A stretch of DNA of 64,000 bases from Bacillota bacterium (GTDB lineage: Bacteria > Bacillota > DSM-12270 > Thermacetogeniales > Thermacetogeniaceae). The stretch lies in the NCBI GenBank assembly GCA_013177945.1, contig JABLXW010000013.1, forward strand, positions 62,001-126,000, given 5' to 3'. Under the pieces are notes generated by a model. It was not told the DNA's origin. It saw only the letters and a list, made by a program, of their open reading frames with translations, and searched no databases. This document shows, piece by piece, positions 25,641 through 35,888 of the stretch (position 1 is the stretch's first letter; every line of letters begins with the position of its first letter). The position numbers and the translations under genes were made by a program.

Positions 25641-26741
25641 TTGAAACCGCGCAAAAAAGCCCCGGATTTTGTGCTCTTTGTGGTGACCCTTTTGCTTTTG
25701 ACGGTGGGCGTGATCATGGTTCTCAGCGCCAGTTACGTAATTGCAGAGACGCGCTATGCCGACGGGTATTACTTCCTGAAAAGGCAGCTTCTGTGGGCCC
25801 TTCTGGGCATCGCCGGGATGACCACGGTGATGAAGATCGATTATTCGCGCTTTAAGAAATGGGCAACCCCCCTTTTCGGCCTGGCGGTGCTCCTTTTGGT
25901 TCTCGTTTTAATTCCGGGGGTCGGGATCTCGATTAAAGGGGCAAGCCGCTGGCTCGGGGTGGGCTCCCTTACCTTCCAGCCCTCTGAAGTTGCCAAACTT
26001 GCACTTGTCGTCTTTCTGGCAAAAAATCTTGCTGCCCGGCCAGATCAGATCAAGTTCTTTTTCCAGGGGTTTTTCCCCAAGATCCTGATCGTGGGACTCA
26101 TTTGCGGCCTGATTCTTGCCCAGCCTGACCTGGGAACCGCGGTGGCCATTGCCGGAACCTCGTACCTGCTCTTTCTTGCTGCAGGTGCACGGAAAACCCA
26201 TCTGGCCGGTCTCGCCCTTTTAGGGTTAGCGCTGGTTGGAGCTGCAATTTATGTGGCGCCCTACCGGATGGCACGTTTTACGGCTTTTTTAAACCCTTGG
26301 GCCGACCCCCTGGGAAACGGGTTCCAAACCATTCAGTCTCTCTACGCGGTAGGTTCGGGAAGGCTCTTTGGGATGGGCTTAGGGCAGGGGAGGCAGAAAT
26401 TTCTTTATCTTCCTGAGCAGCATACCGATTTCATCTATGCCGTCTTATGTGAAGAACTCGGGTTTCTTGGAGCCCTTTTTGTTCTCCTGCTTTTTTTTGC
26501 CTTTATGTGGCGCGGCCTGAAAATCGCCTTAAAGGCGCCTGACACCTTTGGGGCCCTCCTTGCCACAGGGATCACCATCATGGTCGTGCTGCAGGCCCTG
26601 ATAAACATCGGTGTTGTTACCGGGAGCTTGCCTGTAACCGGGATTACCCTCCCTTTAATCAGCTTTGGAGGCTCTTCACTCACTTTGAACTTAGTGGGAA
26701 TTGGAATTCTGTTAAATATTTCTCAACATCTCGAAGAATAG
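25641..26741 (+). CDS. spoVE: SEDS-family glycosyltransferase FtsW/SpoVE
   Basis: Polytopic membrane peptidoglycan polymerase acting with the class B PBP. About ten transmembrane helices; motifs KGASRWLGVGSLTFQPSE, the AQPDLGTA segment with the conserved Asp, QGRQKFLYLPEQHTDFIYAV and PLISFGGSSL are diagnostic. 366 residues. TTG start after GGGGGGATGAG. In this position Bacillus has spoVE; in other bacteria ftsW. With no second copy in view it could serve both division and sporulation. Confidence 0.93.
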   Translation: MKPRKKAPDFVLFVVTLLLLTVGVIMVLSASYVIAETRYADGYYFLKRQLLWALLGIAGMTTVMKIDYSRFKKWATPLFGLAVLLLVLVLIPGVGISIKGASRWLGVGSLTFQPSEVAKLALVVFLAKNLAARPDQIKFFFQGFFPKILIVGLICGLILAQPDLGTAVAIAGTSYLLFLAAGARKTHLAGLALLGLALVGAAIYVAPYRMARFTAFLNPWADPLGNGFQTIQSLYAVGSGRLFGMGLGQGRQKFLYLPEQHTDFIYAVLCEELGFLGALFVLLLFFAFMWRGLKIALKAPDTFGALLATGITIMVVLQALINIGVVTGSLPVTGITLPLISFGGSSLTLNLVGIGILLNISQHLEE

Positions 26742-26753
26742 GGGATTCAAGGG

Positions 26754-27881
26754 GTGCGTGTTTTAATCACAGGAGGAGGAACGGGCGGCCACCTTTATCC
26801 CGCCCTTGCCGTGGCAGATCTTTTGAGAGAAAAGGATCCTGCAGGAAAAATCTTATTTGTTGGAACCAGGACCGGCCTGGAGGGCCGTGTTGTTCCGGCG
26901 CGAGGTTACCCTTTCCGGGAGATTGCGGCGGTAAAATGGCCGCGCGGAATCTCCCTCAGGATGGTTAGCTTCTTGATTTCTTTAGGAAAGGGATATCGCC
27001 AGGGATTGAATATCATCAGGGAGTTCCGGCCCGAGGTGGTGTTCGCAACAGGGGGTTACGTTTCGGTTCCCCTCGTGCTGGCCGCGGCCCGCCTGAAAGT
27101 TCCCATTTTTTTGCATGAGCAGAACTCGGTCCCGGGGCTGGCCAATAAATTCCTGGCGCGCTGGGCGCGGGTTGTTTTCACAACATTTCCCCCCCGGTCC
27201 CGGGATTTCCCTCCCGGAAAGAGGGTAGTTTATGCAGGTCTTCCGGTCCGCAGAGAAATCCTTCAGACGGAGCGGTCTGCCGGAATCAAATATTTCGGTC
27301 TCGATCCGGCTCATCCCACTTTGCTGATTATGGGAGGGAGCCGGGGAGCGCGAAGAATTAATGAAACCATGCTGGAGATCTACCAGATGATTGGAAGGGG
27401 GCAAGTAGCAAACCTCCCGTTTTTGCAAATCATTCACATTACAGGAAGGGATGAGTATGAGGATTTCTGCAAACAGATGGAACAAAAGGGAATAAAAGAA
27501 GATAAAATTGGAAAATTACTTATTAAACCTTATCTGGAGGAAATGGAATACGCCTTGGCCTCGGCTGATTTAATCATCAGCCGCGCCGGGGCCGCAACTC
27601 TTGCAGAGGTGACGGCGCGGGGGATCCCTGCGATTTTGATTCCCTACCCCTTTGCCACCGGAAACCACCAGTACTACAACGCACTGTTTTTGGCCGAAAA
27701 AGGGGCGGCGGTTTTAATCCCCGAAAAAGACCTGACGCCCGTTTCCCTTCTCGAGCATATCGAGAAATTGGTTTTCGACCCCTCTTTGAGGGCGGCCCTG
27801 GGGGAGCAGGCCCGTCGCTTTGGCCGCCCTGAGGCCGGAGAAATAATCGCGCGCGCAATCATGAGATCAGGGTACAAGTAA
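26754..27881 (+). CDS. murG: Lipid II synthase (UDP-GlcNAc transferase)
   Basis: GT28 glycosyltransferase on the inner face of the membrane, adding GlcNAc to lipid I. The N-terminal GGGTGGHLYPALAVA loop, FLHEQNSVPGLANK and the C-terminal domain with MGGSRGARRIN and SRAGAATLAEV are present. 375 residues. GTG start, 12 bp after spoVE. Confidence 0.95.
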   Translation: MRVLITGGGTGGHLYPALAVADLLREKDPAGKILFVGTRTGLEGRVVPARGYPFREIAAVKWPRGISLRMVSFLISLGKGYRQGLNIIREFRPEVVFATGGYVSVPLVLAAARLKVPIFLHEQNSVPGLANKFLARWARVVFTTFPPRSRDFPPGKRVVYAGLPVRREILQTERSAGIKYFGLDPAHPTLLIMGGSRGARRINETMLEIYQMIGRGQVANLPFLQIIHITGRDEYEDFCKQMEQKGIKEDKIGKLLIKPYLEEMEYALASADLIISRAGAATLAEVTARGIPAILIPYPFATGNHQYYNALFLAEKGAAVLIPEKDLTPVSLLEHIEKLVFDPSLRAALGEQARRFGRPEAGEIIARAIMRSGYK

Positions 27882-28010
27882 AAGGAATTTGATAAGGGCT
27901 TGATTTTTTGGGACAGGCCCTGTAACCTCTTTGGAAAGAAAGACATAGAATGTTGTTGCAACCAGCTTGAAAACGGTTAAAGGCAGCGCAGCTAGGGAGG
28001 AGATGAAAGA

Positions 28011-29408
28011 GTGGACGGGAAGTGGTACCACTTTATCGGAATCGGCGGCGCAGGGATGAGCGGACTTGCCAGAATTTTGCTGGCATCCGGCATCCGGGTG
28101 AGCGGCTCGGATCTGGCCGCTTCGCCGGTGATCAGTAAGTTGAGGGAGAGCGGAGCCCAGGTATTCATTGGACACGCGCCGGAAAACCTGCAGGAGGGTG
28201 TTGACCGGGTTGTGGTCTCTTCTGCTATTCCTCCCTCGAACGTGGAGCTGCGCGCCGCCCGCGAGAGGGGCTTGGAGGTTATGAGCCGGGGTGAACTCCT
28301 TGCCCGGGTTATGAGCCGTTACAGAGGGATCGCCGTCGCCGGCGCCCACGGGAAAACCACCACAAGTTCGATGATTTCTCTTGTTCTTGCCCAGTGCGGG
28401 CTTGATCCCACCTTTATCATCGGAGGTGAGGTGAACGACATAGGCGGGAATGCGAAGCTGGGAAAAGGAGAATTCCTGGTGGCCGAGGCAGATGAAAGTG
28501 ATGGTTCTTTTCTTAAGCTTGAACCCTATGCTGCTGTCATTACTAATATAGACAACGACCACCTGGATTATTACAAAAACGTTGAAGAAATCGCGCGAGC
28601 TTTTCAAAAATTTTTATCCAGCCTGAAGCCCGGGGGTTTTGCCGTGCTCTGCACCGACAACGCCCGGGTGAGAGAACTTAGACCCGGTAAAATTGAAGTA
28701 CTTACCTACGGTCTTGAGGGCACCCCGGATTTCAGGGCAGAAGAAGTTACGCAAACCGGATTTAAAACACAGGCCGTAATTTTTCGAAATAATCGCAAGC
28801 TGGGCAGGCTCACCCTGGCCGTACCGGGCCTCCACAACGTCCAGAACTCCCTTGCTGCAATTGCCGTAGGAATGCGGCTGGGTTTGAGTTTCCCTGCTAT
28901 TGTAGAGGCCCTCGCAACTTTCCGGGGAGCCCAGCGCCGTTTCCAGCTGGTTGCGCAGTTCAATGGAATAAGGGTTATTGATGACTACGCTCACCATCCT
29001 GCGGAAATCAGGGCATTGCTTCAGGCAGTTGTAGGATTGCAACCCCAGCGTACAATTGTTGTTTTTCAACCCCACCGCTACACGAGAACCTATTTCTTAA
29101 AAGAAGAATTTGGCGAAGCATTTCAGGGAGCCGACCTTGTGATCGTAACCGATATTTATGCTGCCGGGGAAAAACCCCTGGACGGTGTGACCTCTGAACT
29201 GATTGTGGAGGCCCTGAGAAAAAACGGGCAGCATGTCGTTTATTTAGGGCAGCTTGAGGCAGCAGAGGAGTTCCTCCTGCAGGAGCACCGTCCGGGTGAC
29301 GTGATTCTTACGGTTGGGGCCGGAAATGTTTGGACTGTAGGGCAGAATTTTGCCCGGCTCTTAAAAGACAGGTCGCCGAAAAGGAGTCGAGATCCTCAGA
29401 GGATATGA
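28011..29408 (+). CDS. murC: UDP-MurNAc--L-alanine ligase
   Basis: Adds the first residue (L-Ala) of the stem peptide. FIGIGGAGMSGLARIL (nucleotide/UDP domain), AGAHGKTTTSSMI P-loop, EADESDGSFLKL and DDYAHHPAEIRALL are all standard. 465 residues. A 129-bp gap separates it from murG, the longest in the cluster; I see no clear promoter or terminator there. GTG start after AGGGAGGAGATG. Its TGA stop overlaps the ATG of murB. Confidence 0.96.
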   Translation: MDGKWYHFIGIGGAGMSGLARILLASGIRVSGSDLAASPVISKLRESGAQVFIGHAPENLQEGVDRVVVSSAIPPSNVELRAARERGLEVMSRGELLARVMSRYRGIAVAGAHGKTTTSSMISLVLAQCGLDPTFIIGGEVNDIGGNAKLGKGEFLVAEADESDGSFLKLEPYAAVITNIDNDHLDYYKNVEEIARAFQKFLSSLKPGGFAVLCTDNARVRELRPGKIEVLTYGLEGTPDFRAEEVTQTGFKTQAVIFRNNRKLGRLTLAVPGLHNVQNSLAAIAVGMRLGLSFPAIVEALATFRGAQRRFQLVAQFNGIRVIDDYAHHPAEIRALLQAVVGLQPQRTIVVFQPHRYTRTYFLKEEFGEAFQGADLVIVTDIYAAGEKPLDGVTSELIVEALRKNGQHVVYLGQLEAAEEFLLQEHRPGDVILTVGAGNVWTVGQNFARLLKDRSPKRSRDPQRI

Positions 29409-30322
29409 TGGACTGGAACAGGCTGGCAGAGGAACTCGGTCGAAAGGTGAGGGGCCGGGTATTCCCCCGGGCTTCCATGAAAGAGCATACCACCTGGCGG
29501 GTTGGGGGGCCTGCGGATCTTCTTTTAATTCCGCAGACTGAAGACGATGTGATCCGGGCCCTGGACTGCGCCGGAGAGAACGCTCTTCCGGTTACGGTAA
29601 TCGGCAACGGTTCCAATCTCCTTGTTCGGGACGGCGGAATTCGAGGCTTGACTCTTAAAATAGCAAGGGGTCTCACCACTTGCCGGGTCAAGGAAGATAA
29701 AATCGAAGCCGGGGCGGGCGTTTTGTTGCCTCACCTGGCGCGGCTGGCTTTGCGAGCGGAGTTGAGCGGGCTTGAGTTTGCCCTGGGTATTCCCGCCTCC
29801 CTGGGCGGCGCCCTGGTGATGAACGCAGGCGCCTTCGGTCAGCAACTGGGAGACCTGGTGAGAGAAGTCCAGACCGTTGATCTTCGCGGGGCAAGAAGGG
29901 TTTGGGACCACATGCAGTTGTCTTTTTCCTACCGCCGGTCCTCTTTGCTGGAGCAGAACCTGATCGTTTTGAGGGCAGTGCTTTCTTTGAATCCGGCCCG
30001 CGCCTCCCTGATTGCGGAAAGAATGAAGCAGAACCTTGCCCGACGCAGAGAAACGCAGCCGCTGGGTTTGCCTACTGCTGGATGTGTTTTTCGCAATCCT
30101 CCGGGCCGCTACGCGGGGCAGTTAATTGAGATGGCGGGCCTGAAAGGATTGCGTGTGGGAGATGCCCAGGTTTCTCCGAAGCACGCGAATTTCATCGTGA
30201 ACCTGGGGAATGCAACTGCAGGCCAGATTCTTGCGCTGATGGAGCTCATTCAAGAGAAGGTCAGGAGCCAGTTTGGTGTGAATCTGGAGCCGGAGGTGCG
30301 GATGGTGGGGGAGGAGGGGTGA
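29408..30322 (+). CDS. murB: UDP-N-acetylenolpyruvoylglucosamine reductase
   Basis: FAD/NADPH enzyme producing UDP-MurNAc. FAD-binding NTERM motif HTTWRVGGPADLLLIP and VIGNGSNLLVRDGGIRG, FALGIPASLGGALVMNAGAFG, and the proton-donor region GLPTAGCVFRNPPG, with Cys where type II (three-domain, Gram-positive) MurB has Ser or Cys. About 304 residues. The open frame reaches upstream to 29330, but AGAGGA at 29398 and the ATGATG at 29405/29408 mark the start. It is coupled to murC. Confidence 0.94.
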   Translation: MDWNRLAEELGRKVRGRVFPRASMKEHTTWRVGGPADLLLIPQTEDDVIRALDCAGENALPVTVIGNGSNLLVRDGGIRGLTLKIARGLTTCRVKEDKIEAGAGVLLPHLARLALRAELSGLEFALGIPASLGGALVMNAGAFGQQLGDLVREVQTVDLRGARRVWDHMQLSFSYRRSSLLEQNLIVLRAVLSLNPARASLIAERMKQNLARRRETQPLGLPTAGCVFRNPPGRYAGQLIEMAGLKGLRVGDAQVSPKHANFIVNLGNATAGQILALMELIQEKVRSQFGVNLEPEVRMVGEEG

Positions 30323-30327
30323 GATGG

Positions 30328-31584
30328 TTGGAAAAGCTCATCATTTCGGGAGGCGTCAGGCTGGAAGGAGTTGTCACAATCAGCGGCGCAAAAAACGCGA
30401 TTCTTCCAATTCTTGCAGCTTCCATCTTAAACAGCAGTCCCGTTTTTCTTGAGGGAGTTCCCCGCCTGGACGATGTAAAAACCATGAAAGAGGTGCTGGA
30501 GGCTCTCGGCGCAAAGGTGAAGTGGGAAGGGGATCTGATGGAAATAGATCCCACCACGGTTTGCTCCACCGAGGTTCCTCCCGAACTGATGCGCCGGATG
30601 CGCGCCTCCAACCTGGTGATGGGATCGCTCTTGGGGCGCTACGGCCGGGTCAGGGTTTCCTATCCCGGGGGGTGTACGATCGGCTCGCGGCCAATGGACC
30701 TGCACATTAAGGGGTTTGTTGCCCTGGGGGCGCGGGTTTGGGAAAAGCACGGTTTTATTGAGGCAGAAGCCCCCTGTTTGCTGCAGGGAACCGAAATTCA
30801 CCTGGATTTTCCAAGTGTTGGGGCAACAGAAAATATCATGATGGCTGCCGTCCTGGCAAGAGGAACAACGGTGATCAGGAATGCCGCCCGGGAACCTGAA
30901 ATCGTTGACCTCCAGAATTTTCTTAATAAAATGGGGGCGCGGATCAAGGGGGCCGGCCTTGATACGATCCGCATCGACGGTGTATCCACCCTGGGGCGAG
31001 AAGTTTTCTACCGGGTGATTCCGGACCGGATTGAAACGGGAACCTTCATGGTGGCTGCCGCCCTCACCCGGGGTGAAGTGCTTATTAGAAATACAATTCC
31101 CAGGCATGTGGAGCCTGTTGCTGCAAAATTGAGAGAGGCCGGCGTAAAAATTCAAGAAAAAGATGATGCCATCTCCGTGACCGGCGTCGAAAGCTGGAAT
31201 GCTTTGGATATCCGGACCTTTCCCTTTCCCGGTTTTCCCACGGATATGCAGCCCCAGATGATGGTTTTTCTCAGCCTGGCTAAAGGAACGAGCATTATTA
31301 CCGAAAATATATTTGAAAATCGCTTTCAGCATGTCGGCGAATTAAGGCGGATGGGGGCGCAGATTCACGTAGAGGGGCGGAGCGCGATCATTAAAGGCGT
31401 TCCGTACCTTACCGGGACGGCTGTCGAGGCCACAGATCTCAGGGCCGGGGCCGCCCTGGTGCTGGGGGGGCTGGCGGCGGAAAACACCACGATCGTTGAA
31501 GGCCTCCACCACCTGGACCGGGGCTACGAGAGGTTCGAAGAAAAACTCCGGCTTCTTGGCGCGAAAATCGCGCGCGAAAAATGA
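30328..31584 (+). CDS. murA: UDP-GlcNAc 1-carboxyvinyltransferase
   Basis: First committed step of peptidoglycan synthesis, transferring enolpyruvate from PEP. ISGAKNAILPILAA at the N-terminus, the active-site Cys in PGGCTIGSRPMDLH (so fosfomycin-sensitive type) and FPGFPTDMQPQMM are present. TTG 30328 gives the usual MEKLIISGG start and has GGAGGGG 8 bp upstream; GTG 30319 would overlap the murB stop. 418 residues. Confidence 0.95.
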   Translation: MEKLIISGGVRLEGVVTISGAKNAILPILAASILNSSPVFLEGVPRLDDVKTMKEVLEALGAKVKWEGDLMEIDPTTVCSTEVPPELMRRMRASNLVMGSLLGRYGRVRVSYPGGCTIGSRPMDLHIKGFVALGARVWEKHGFIEAEAPCLLQGTEIHLDFPSVGATENIMMAAVLARGTTVIRNAAREPEIVDLQNFLNKMGARIKGAGLDTIRIDGVSTLGREVFYRVIPDRIETGTFMVAAALTRGEVLIRNTIPRHVEPVAAKLREAGVKIQEKDDAISVTGVESWNALDIRTFPFPGFPTDMQPQMMVFLSLAKGTSIITENIFENRFQHVGELRRMGAQIHVEGRSAIIKGVPYLTGTAVEATDLRAGAALVLGGLAAENTTIVEGLHHLDRGYERFEEKLRLLGAKIAREK

Positions 31585-31620
31585 ATTTCGCAATTTTTTT
31601 CTCCCGGGAGGGGACAGGCT

Positions 31621-32406
31621 TTGCACCGTTCTTGCAGATCCCGCAGGAGGAACACCCGGCTGGATGTGCGCAGCTTCTTGAGTATTTTAGAAAAGATTCT
31701 GATTTGCGCAACAGGCGTCCTGGCCTTATATTATTTCAGTCAGTCCCCTTTTTTTGCCTTGAAGGAGATCAAAGTTCAGGGGCTGAAGCGTCTGTCCCTG
31801 GCCGAGGTGAGCAGAGTCAGCGGCTTGAGCAAGGGAACCAATTTATTCCGAATAGATTTGCGCCTGGTTGAAAAACGTCTTCTCGCCCATCCCCTTATTG
31901 AACAGGTTGAGGTGAGGCGCCGCTTTCCGCGCACCGTCCTCATCGAAATTTCCGAAAGAGAACCACGTGCTTTGCTTTTAGTTAACAATGGCTTTCTTGT
32001 CCTGGATAAAAAGGGATTCTGTATAGATAAACTTACTTCTTTAGGATCTTATAGCCTTCCCATCATCACCGGCTTAAAGCCAGATTCGACTGCTTTAGGT
32101 GAGCGGGTGAGCCGGAACGGTGATCTGGCGGCTGTTTTAGGGGCTCTGGAAGCAGAGGTTCAACCCTTTTTTTCCGAGGTTAATCTGGCCGACTCCGATC
32201 ACATCATAGGCTACAGCAGGGAAGGCATCCCAATTCTGCTGGGCACTTCTCAGGATCTGCCCGCGAAGTTCCGCCTCGCGGTGTCTTTTGCGGGGAGCTT
32301 GGAAAACGGCCAGCCTGTTGAATATATCGATCTCACGGCGATCCAGGCTCCTGCGGTAAAATACCTGGAAAACGAAACGGGGAGCAAGGAAAAAATGTTG
32401 AGGTGA
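31621..32406 (+). CDS. ftsQ: Cell division protein FtsQ/DivIB
   Basis: Bitopic division protein: a basic N-terminus, a transmembrane segment (about 24-42), a POTRA domain (about 45-115, ALKEIKVQGLKRLSLAEVSRVSG) and a beta-rich FtsQ/DivIB domain (about 118-235). 261 residues. TTG start after GGGAGGGGACAGGC. It forms the FtsQLB-type complex with the FtsL homologue of this cluster. Confidence 0.9.
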   Translation: MHRSCRSRRRNTRLDVRSFLSILEKILICATGVLALYYFSQSPFFALKEIKVQGLKRLSLAEVSRVSGLSKGTNLFRIDLRLVEKRLLAHPLIEQVEVRRRFPRTVLIEISEREPRALLLVNNGFLVLDKKGFCIDKLTSLGSYSLPIITGLKPDSTALGERVSRNGDLAAVLGALEAEVQPFFSEVNLADSDHIIGYSREGIPILLGTSQDLPAKFRLAVSFAGSLENGQPVEYIDLTAIQAPAVKYLENETGSKEKMLR

Positions 32407-32471
32407 AAGGGAAATCTTGATTCACGTTGAATTTTACCTTTTAAGTAAAAAACCGGGTGGAGGTGCCGTGA

Positions 32472-33701
32472 TTGGCCCGGGGGAACACGATTGTTGGCCT
32501 TGATGCCGGAAGCACGAAAATTGCCGTGATTGTGGGAGAGGTTGGATTAGATGGACAGCTTCAGATCCTGGGTTTAGGAACCGTTCCCTCGGCCGGGATC
32601 CGGAAGGGGGCTATCATAGATATCGAAAGTACGGTGCGTTCGATCGAAGAGGCGATTGAAAAGGCGGAGCAGATGAGCGGACGCCCTATTGACGGGGGCT
32701 ATGTCGGAATTACAGGAGCAGCCATTTCTTCCCTCAATAACCGGGGGGTTGTGGCGGTTTCCAGCCCCCACCAGGAAATTACCCAGGAAGATGTGGAAAG
32801 GGTTCTCCAGGCGGCCCGGGTAATAGCCCTCCCTCACGACCGGCGGATTATCCACGTAATTCCGCGGCAGTTTATCGTCGATGGAAATGAGAGTATTCGT
32901 GATCCCGTTGGAATGCTGGGAGCACGGCTCGAGGTGGAAACCCATATCGTTACCAGCACCCACGCTGTTGTTCAGAATCTTCTCAAGTGCTGTGAAAGGG
33001 CGGGCTTTCACGTCCAGGAATTTGTTTTAAACGCATATGCCTCGGGTGAAGCTGTTCTTTTCCCGGCAGAAAAGGAACTGGGCGTAGCCGTCGTCGATAT
33101 TGGGGGTGGTACGACCGACATTGCCATTTTTGAGCAGGGTTCCCTTTGGTTTACGTCTGTCCTGCCTGTGGGCGGGGATTATATTACCAGCGATCTGGCG
33201 GTGGGGTTGAGAACTCCTTTAACTCAGGCAGAAATCGTGAAAAAAGAGTTTGGCTGCACCCTGCCGGCTTTAACCTCTGACAGCGAATATGTTGAAATTC
33301 CCAGCGTAGGGGGAAAAGAGATCCGGCGCGTTTCAAAGAAAACAATTGCAGATATCATTCAGCCCCGCGTGCAGGAAATTCTTGGTCTGGTTAAGGATCA
33401 ACTGGAGAGATCGGGGTACCGGGGGTTGCTGCCCGGGGGGGTTGTTCTGACCGGGGGTACGGCTTTGACCGAGGGAATTGTAGAACTGGCCACCGAGGAG
33501 TTGCAGAGGCCGGTCCGGATAGGCTATCCTGAAGCGGTTGGCGGCCTTGCCGATGTGGTCTCGAGTCCGGTCTACGCAACGGGAATCGGGCTTTTGTTGT
33601 ACGGCGCAAAAAGGCAGAACAGCTACAGAGAAGAATCAGAAGGGTTGTCCTGGAGGAGTTTGGTCAATAAGGTAAAAAAGTTATTTAAAGATCTTTTTTA
33701 G
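32472..33701 (+). CDS. ftsA: Cell division protein FtsA
   Basis: Actin-like ATPase that tethers FtsZ to the membrane. The phosphate-1 motif [15 protein letters not shown], the phosphate-2 [14 protein letters not shown] and the adenosine motif [13 protein letters not shown] are clear, and the C-terminal amphipathic helix ([14 protein letters not shown]) that inserts in the membrane is present. 409 residues. TTG start after GGGTGGAGGTG. It precedes ftsZ by 22 bp. Confidence 0.96.
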   Translation: MARGNTIVGLDAGSTKIAVIVGEVGLDGQLQILGLGTVPSAGIRKGAIIDIESTVRSIEEAIEKAEQMSGRPIDGGYVGITGAAISSLNNRGVVAVSSPHQEITQEDVERVLQAARVIALPHDRRIIHVIPRQFIVDGNESIRDPVGMLGARLEVETHIVTSTHAVVQNLLKCCERAGFHVQEFVLNAYASGEAVLFPAEKELGVAVVDIGGGTTDIAIFEQGSLWFTSVLPVGGDYITSDLAVGLRTPLTQAEIVKKEFGCTLPALTSDSEYVEIPSVGGKEIRRVSKKTIADIIQPRVQEILGLVKDQLERSGYRGLLPGGVVLTGGTALTEGIVELATEELQRPVRIGYPEAVGGLADVVSSPVYATGIGLLLYGAKRQNSYREESEGLSWRSLVNKVKKLFKDLF

Positions 33702-33723
33702 AAAGCGAGGGGTAAATGGGAAG

Positions 33724-34764
33724 ATGCTGGAACTGGAGCTTGAAGTGAATCAATTCGCCAATATTAAAGTAATTGGAGTTGGAGGCGGGGGGAATAACGC
33801 GGTAAACAGGATGATTCAGGCCGGGCTTAAGGGAGTTCAATTCATTGCTGTAAACACCGATGCCCAGGCTCTGAGTTTGTCTCTCTCGGAACACAAGATC
33901 CAGATCGGAGCAAAGTTGACAAAAGGGCTGGGGGCGGGAGCAGACCCGGAAATCGGCTTCAAAGCTGCCCAGGAAAGCAGGGAAGAATTAATGCAGGCAC
34001 TGCGCGGCGCCGATATGGTTTTTGTAACGGCAGGGATGGGAGGCGGAACGGGCACCGGAGGAGCTCCTGTAGTCGCCGAGGTGGCAAAGGAAATAGGAGC
34101 CCTGACGGTTGGAGTTGTAACACGCCCCTTCACCTTTGAAGGGCGGAAGCGGGCGGCTCAGGCAGAAAGAGGGATCCAGGAATTAAAATCCAAGGTTGAC
34201 ACCCTGATTACCATTCCTAACGACAGGCTGCTTCAGGTTGTGGACCGGAATACTTCTATTAACGAGGCTTTCCGGATCGCGGATGATGTCCTGCGGCAGG
34301 GAGTTCAGGGCATTTCAGATCTGATTGCAGTTCCCGGATTGATCAATCTCGATTTTGCAGATGTCAAGACGATTATGATGGAGACAGGCTCGGCGTTGAT
34401 GGGAATCGGGAGCGCCCGGGGGGAAAACCGGGCGGTGGAGGCGGCCCAGATGGCAATTTCAAGCCCGCTTCTGGAAACCTCCATTGAAGGGGCGAAGGGG
34501 GTTCTCCTGAACATTACCGGGGGGCCCAACCTGGGTCTTTTTGAGGTAAACGAAGCAGCCGAAATTATTTCCCAGGCAGCCGATCCCGATGCAAATATCA
34601 TCTTTGGTGCCGTGATTGACGAGAGCCTGGATGATGAAGTAAGGGTTACGGTAATCGCCACAGGATTTGATTCTAAACCGCTCCCCAAAGACTCGACGGT
34701 GATCGATCTGAGGTCCTTTACCTCCGAGGATCTAGATATTCCCGCCTTTTTGCGCCGCCGCTAG
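33724..34764 (+). CDS. ftsZ: Cell division GTPase FtsZ
   Basis: Tubulin homologue forming the Z-ring. [14 protein letters not shown], the tubulin signature [18 protein letters not shown] (residues about 104-121), the T7 synergy-loop [11 protein letters not shown] and the conserved C-terminal tail [11 protein letters not shown] that binds FtsA/SepF are all present. At 346 residues the linker before the tail is short. A terminator follows, closing the dcw cluster. Confidence 0.97.
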   Translation: MLELELEVNQFANIKVIGVGGGGNNAVNRMIQAGLKGVQFIAVNTDAQALSLSLSEHKIQIGAKLTKGLGAGADPEIGFKAAQESREELMQALRGADMVFVTAGMGGGTGTGGAPVVAEVAKEIGALTVGVVTRPFTFEGRKRAAQAERGIQELKSKVDTLITIPNDRLLQVVDRNTSINEAFRIADDVLRQGVQGISDLIAVPGLINLDFADVKTIMMETGSALMGIGSARGENRAVEAAQMAISSPLLETSIEGAKGVLLNITGGPNLGLFEVNEAAEIISQAADPDANIIFGAVIDESLDDEVRVTVIATGFDSKPLPKDSTVIDLRSFTSEDLDIPAFLRRR

Positions 34765-34795
34765 AATGGCCTGAAAAGCGAAATTTTAACCAGCC

Positions 34796-34827
34796 GGCTG
34801 AAAATCATCTGATTTCAGCCTTTTTTG
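34796..34827 (+). terminator. Rho-independent terminator after ftsZ
   Basis: GGCTGAAAATC (34796-34806) pairs with GATTTCAGCC (34811-34820) with one bulged A, then TTTTTTG. Confidence 0.88.
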
Positions 34828-34846
34828 TGCCCTTACAGTGGTAATT

Positions 34847-34880
34847 TTTGACATATTTTACTTTTTTGATCGTTTATAAT
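34847..34880 (+). promoter_or_regulatory. spoIIG promoter with long spacer and Spo0A-like box
   Basis: TTGACA (34848-34853) and TATAAT (34875-34880) are both perfect but separated by 21 bp, not 17. The Bacillus spoIIG promoter is known for a similarly long spacer and needs phosphorylated Spo0A. TTTGACA at 34847-34853 (complement TGTCAAA) differs by one base from the 0A box TGTCGAA. This is consistent with Spo0A-dependent early-sporulation control of spoIIGA-sigE. Confidence 0.6.
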
Positions 34881-34958
34881 AATCCTGGTCTGGGTGCAAA
34901 CAGCTCCGCATATAAATGGTAAATGAGAGAGCAGCAGGAATTACATGAGGTGACCCCT

Positions 34959-35873
34959 GTGCCCGGAACTCCCTATATCTATGTTGATATGCTATTTTTA
35001 ATCAATTTTTTAATGGATTATGCGGTTCTTTGGGCGGCAGCCCGCCTTGCCCAAGTCCGGATTGTACCCTGGCGGCTGGGGAGCGCGGCCGTTGCTGGCG
35101 CCCTGTACAGTGTCCTTGTTCTTCTCCCCGGGTTAAAATTTTTGTCCCCCCTCTGGGTCAGGCTTTTAATGTCTTTGTTAATGCTGATCATCGGGTTTGT
35201 GCCTTTGTCCTGGCAGAGGTTTGGCCAGCTGTTTCTTTACTTTTATCTGGTTGCTTTCACGATGGGAGGTGCCGTGCTCGGGTTTATTTATTTTATCGGC
35301 AATATTTCCATTCATCCCGCCTTTGGCAATCTTCCTCTTCCGTATCTCTGGCTTGCCGTTGCGCTGGGAACGGCAGTTCTCCTTGGCAAATGGGGGGCCG
35401 CTTTTCTCCAGAGAACCTTCCTGCAGGGCCTTTTAAAGGTTCCCGTGAGGATCAAAATCCAGGAGCACGAAGTAAGGGTCGACGGCCTGGTCGACACCGG
35501 AAATCAACTGGTAGATCCCCTCACGGGAGCACCGGTAATCATTGTCGAGTACGGGGTCCTGGCCCCCTTTTTGCCGGCAGGTATTAAAAATATATTCAGC
35601 AGTGGAGGGGAAGTGGATACGGTAAAGTTATCCGAAGGTTTTCAGGAAGAAGGGTGGCCGCTTTCCTTGAGGCTGATTCCCTTCACCACGATCGGAAAGC
35701 GCCACGGGATGCTGGTGGGGTTTAAACCTGCAGAGATATCGCTCTTCATAGGTGACCGTCAGGTGCGAAAAAACAATGTGATCGTGGGGATTTACAGCAG
35801 GCGCTTATCCCCGAGGGGGACCTACCGGGCCCTGCTCCATCCCGATTTGATTTATGCCTCGGCCAACTCTTAA
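34959..35873 (+). CDS. spoIIGA: Sigma-E processing peptidase SpoIIGA
   Basis: Membrane-embedded aspartic protease that cleaves pro-sigma-E in the mother cell. An N-terminal half with five or six transmembrane segments (about 1-150) is followed by a soluble domain with the catalytic motif GLVDTGNQLVDP. About 304 residues, close to the Bacillus protein. GTG 34959 follows GAGGTGA; the upstream in-frame ATG 34923 has no such site. sigE lies 15 bp downstream. Confidence 0.93.
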   Translation: MPGTPYIYVDMLFLINFLMDYAVLWAAARLAQVRIVPWRLGSAAVAGALYSVLVLLPGLKFLSPLWVRLLMSLLMLIIGFVPLSWQRFGQLFLYFYLVAFTMGGAVLGFIYFIGNISIHPAFGNLPLPYLWLAVALGTAVLLGKWGAAFLQRTFLQGLLKVPVRIKIQEHEVRVDGLVDTGNQLVDPLTGAPVIIVEYGVLAPFLPAGIKNIFSSGGEVDTVKLSEGFQEEGWPLSLRLIPFTTIGKRHGMLVGFKPAEISLFIGDRQVRKNNVIVGIYSRRLSPRGTYRALLHPDLIYASANS

Positions 35874-35888
35874 AAAAGGGGGATCTTT

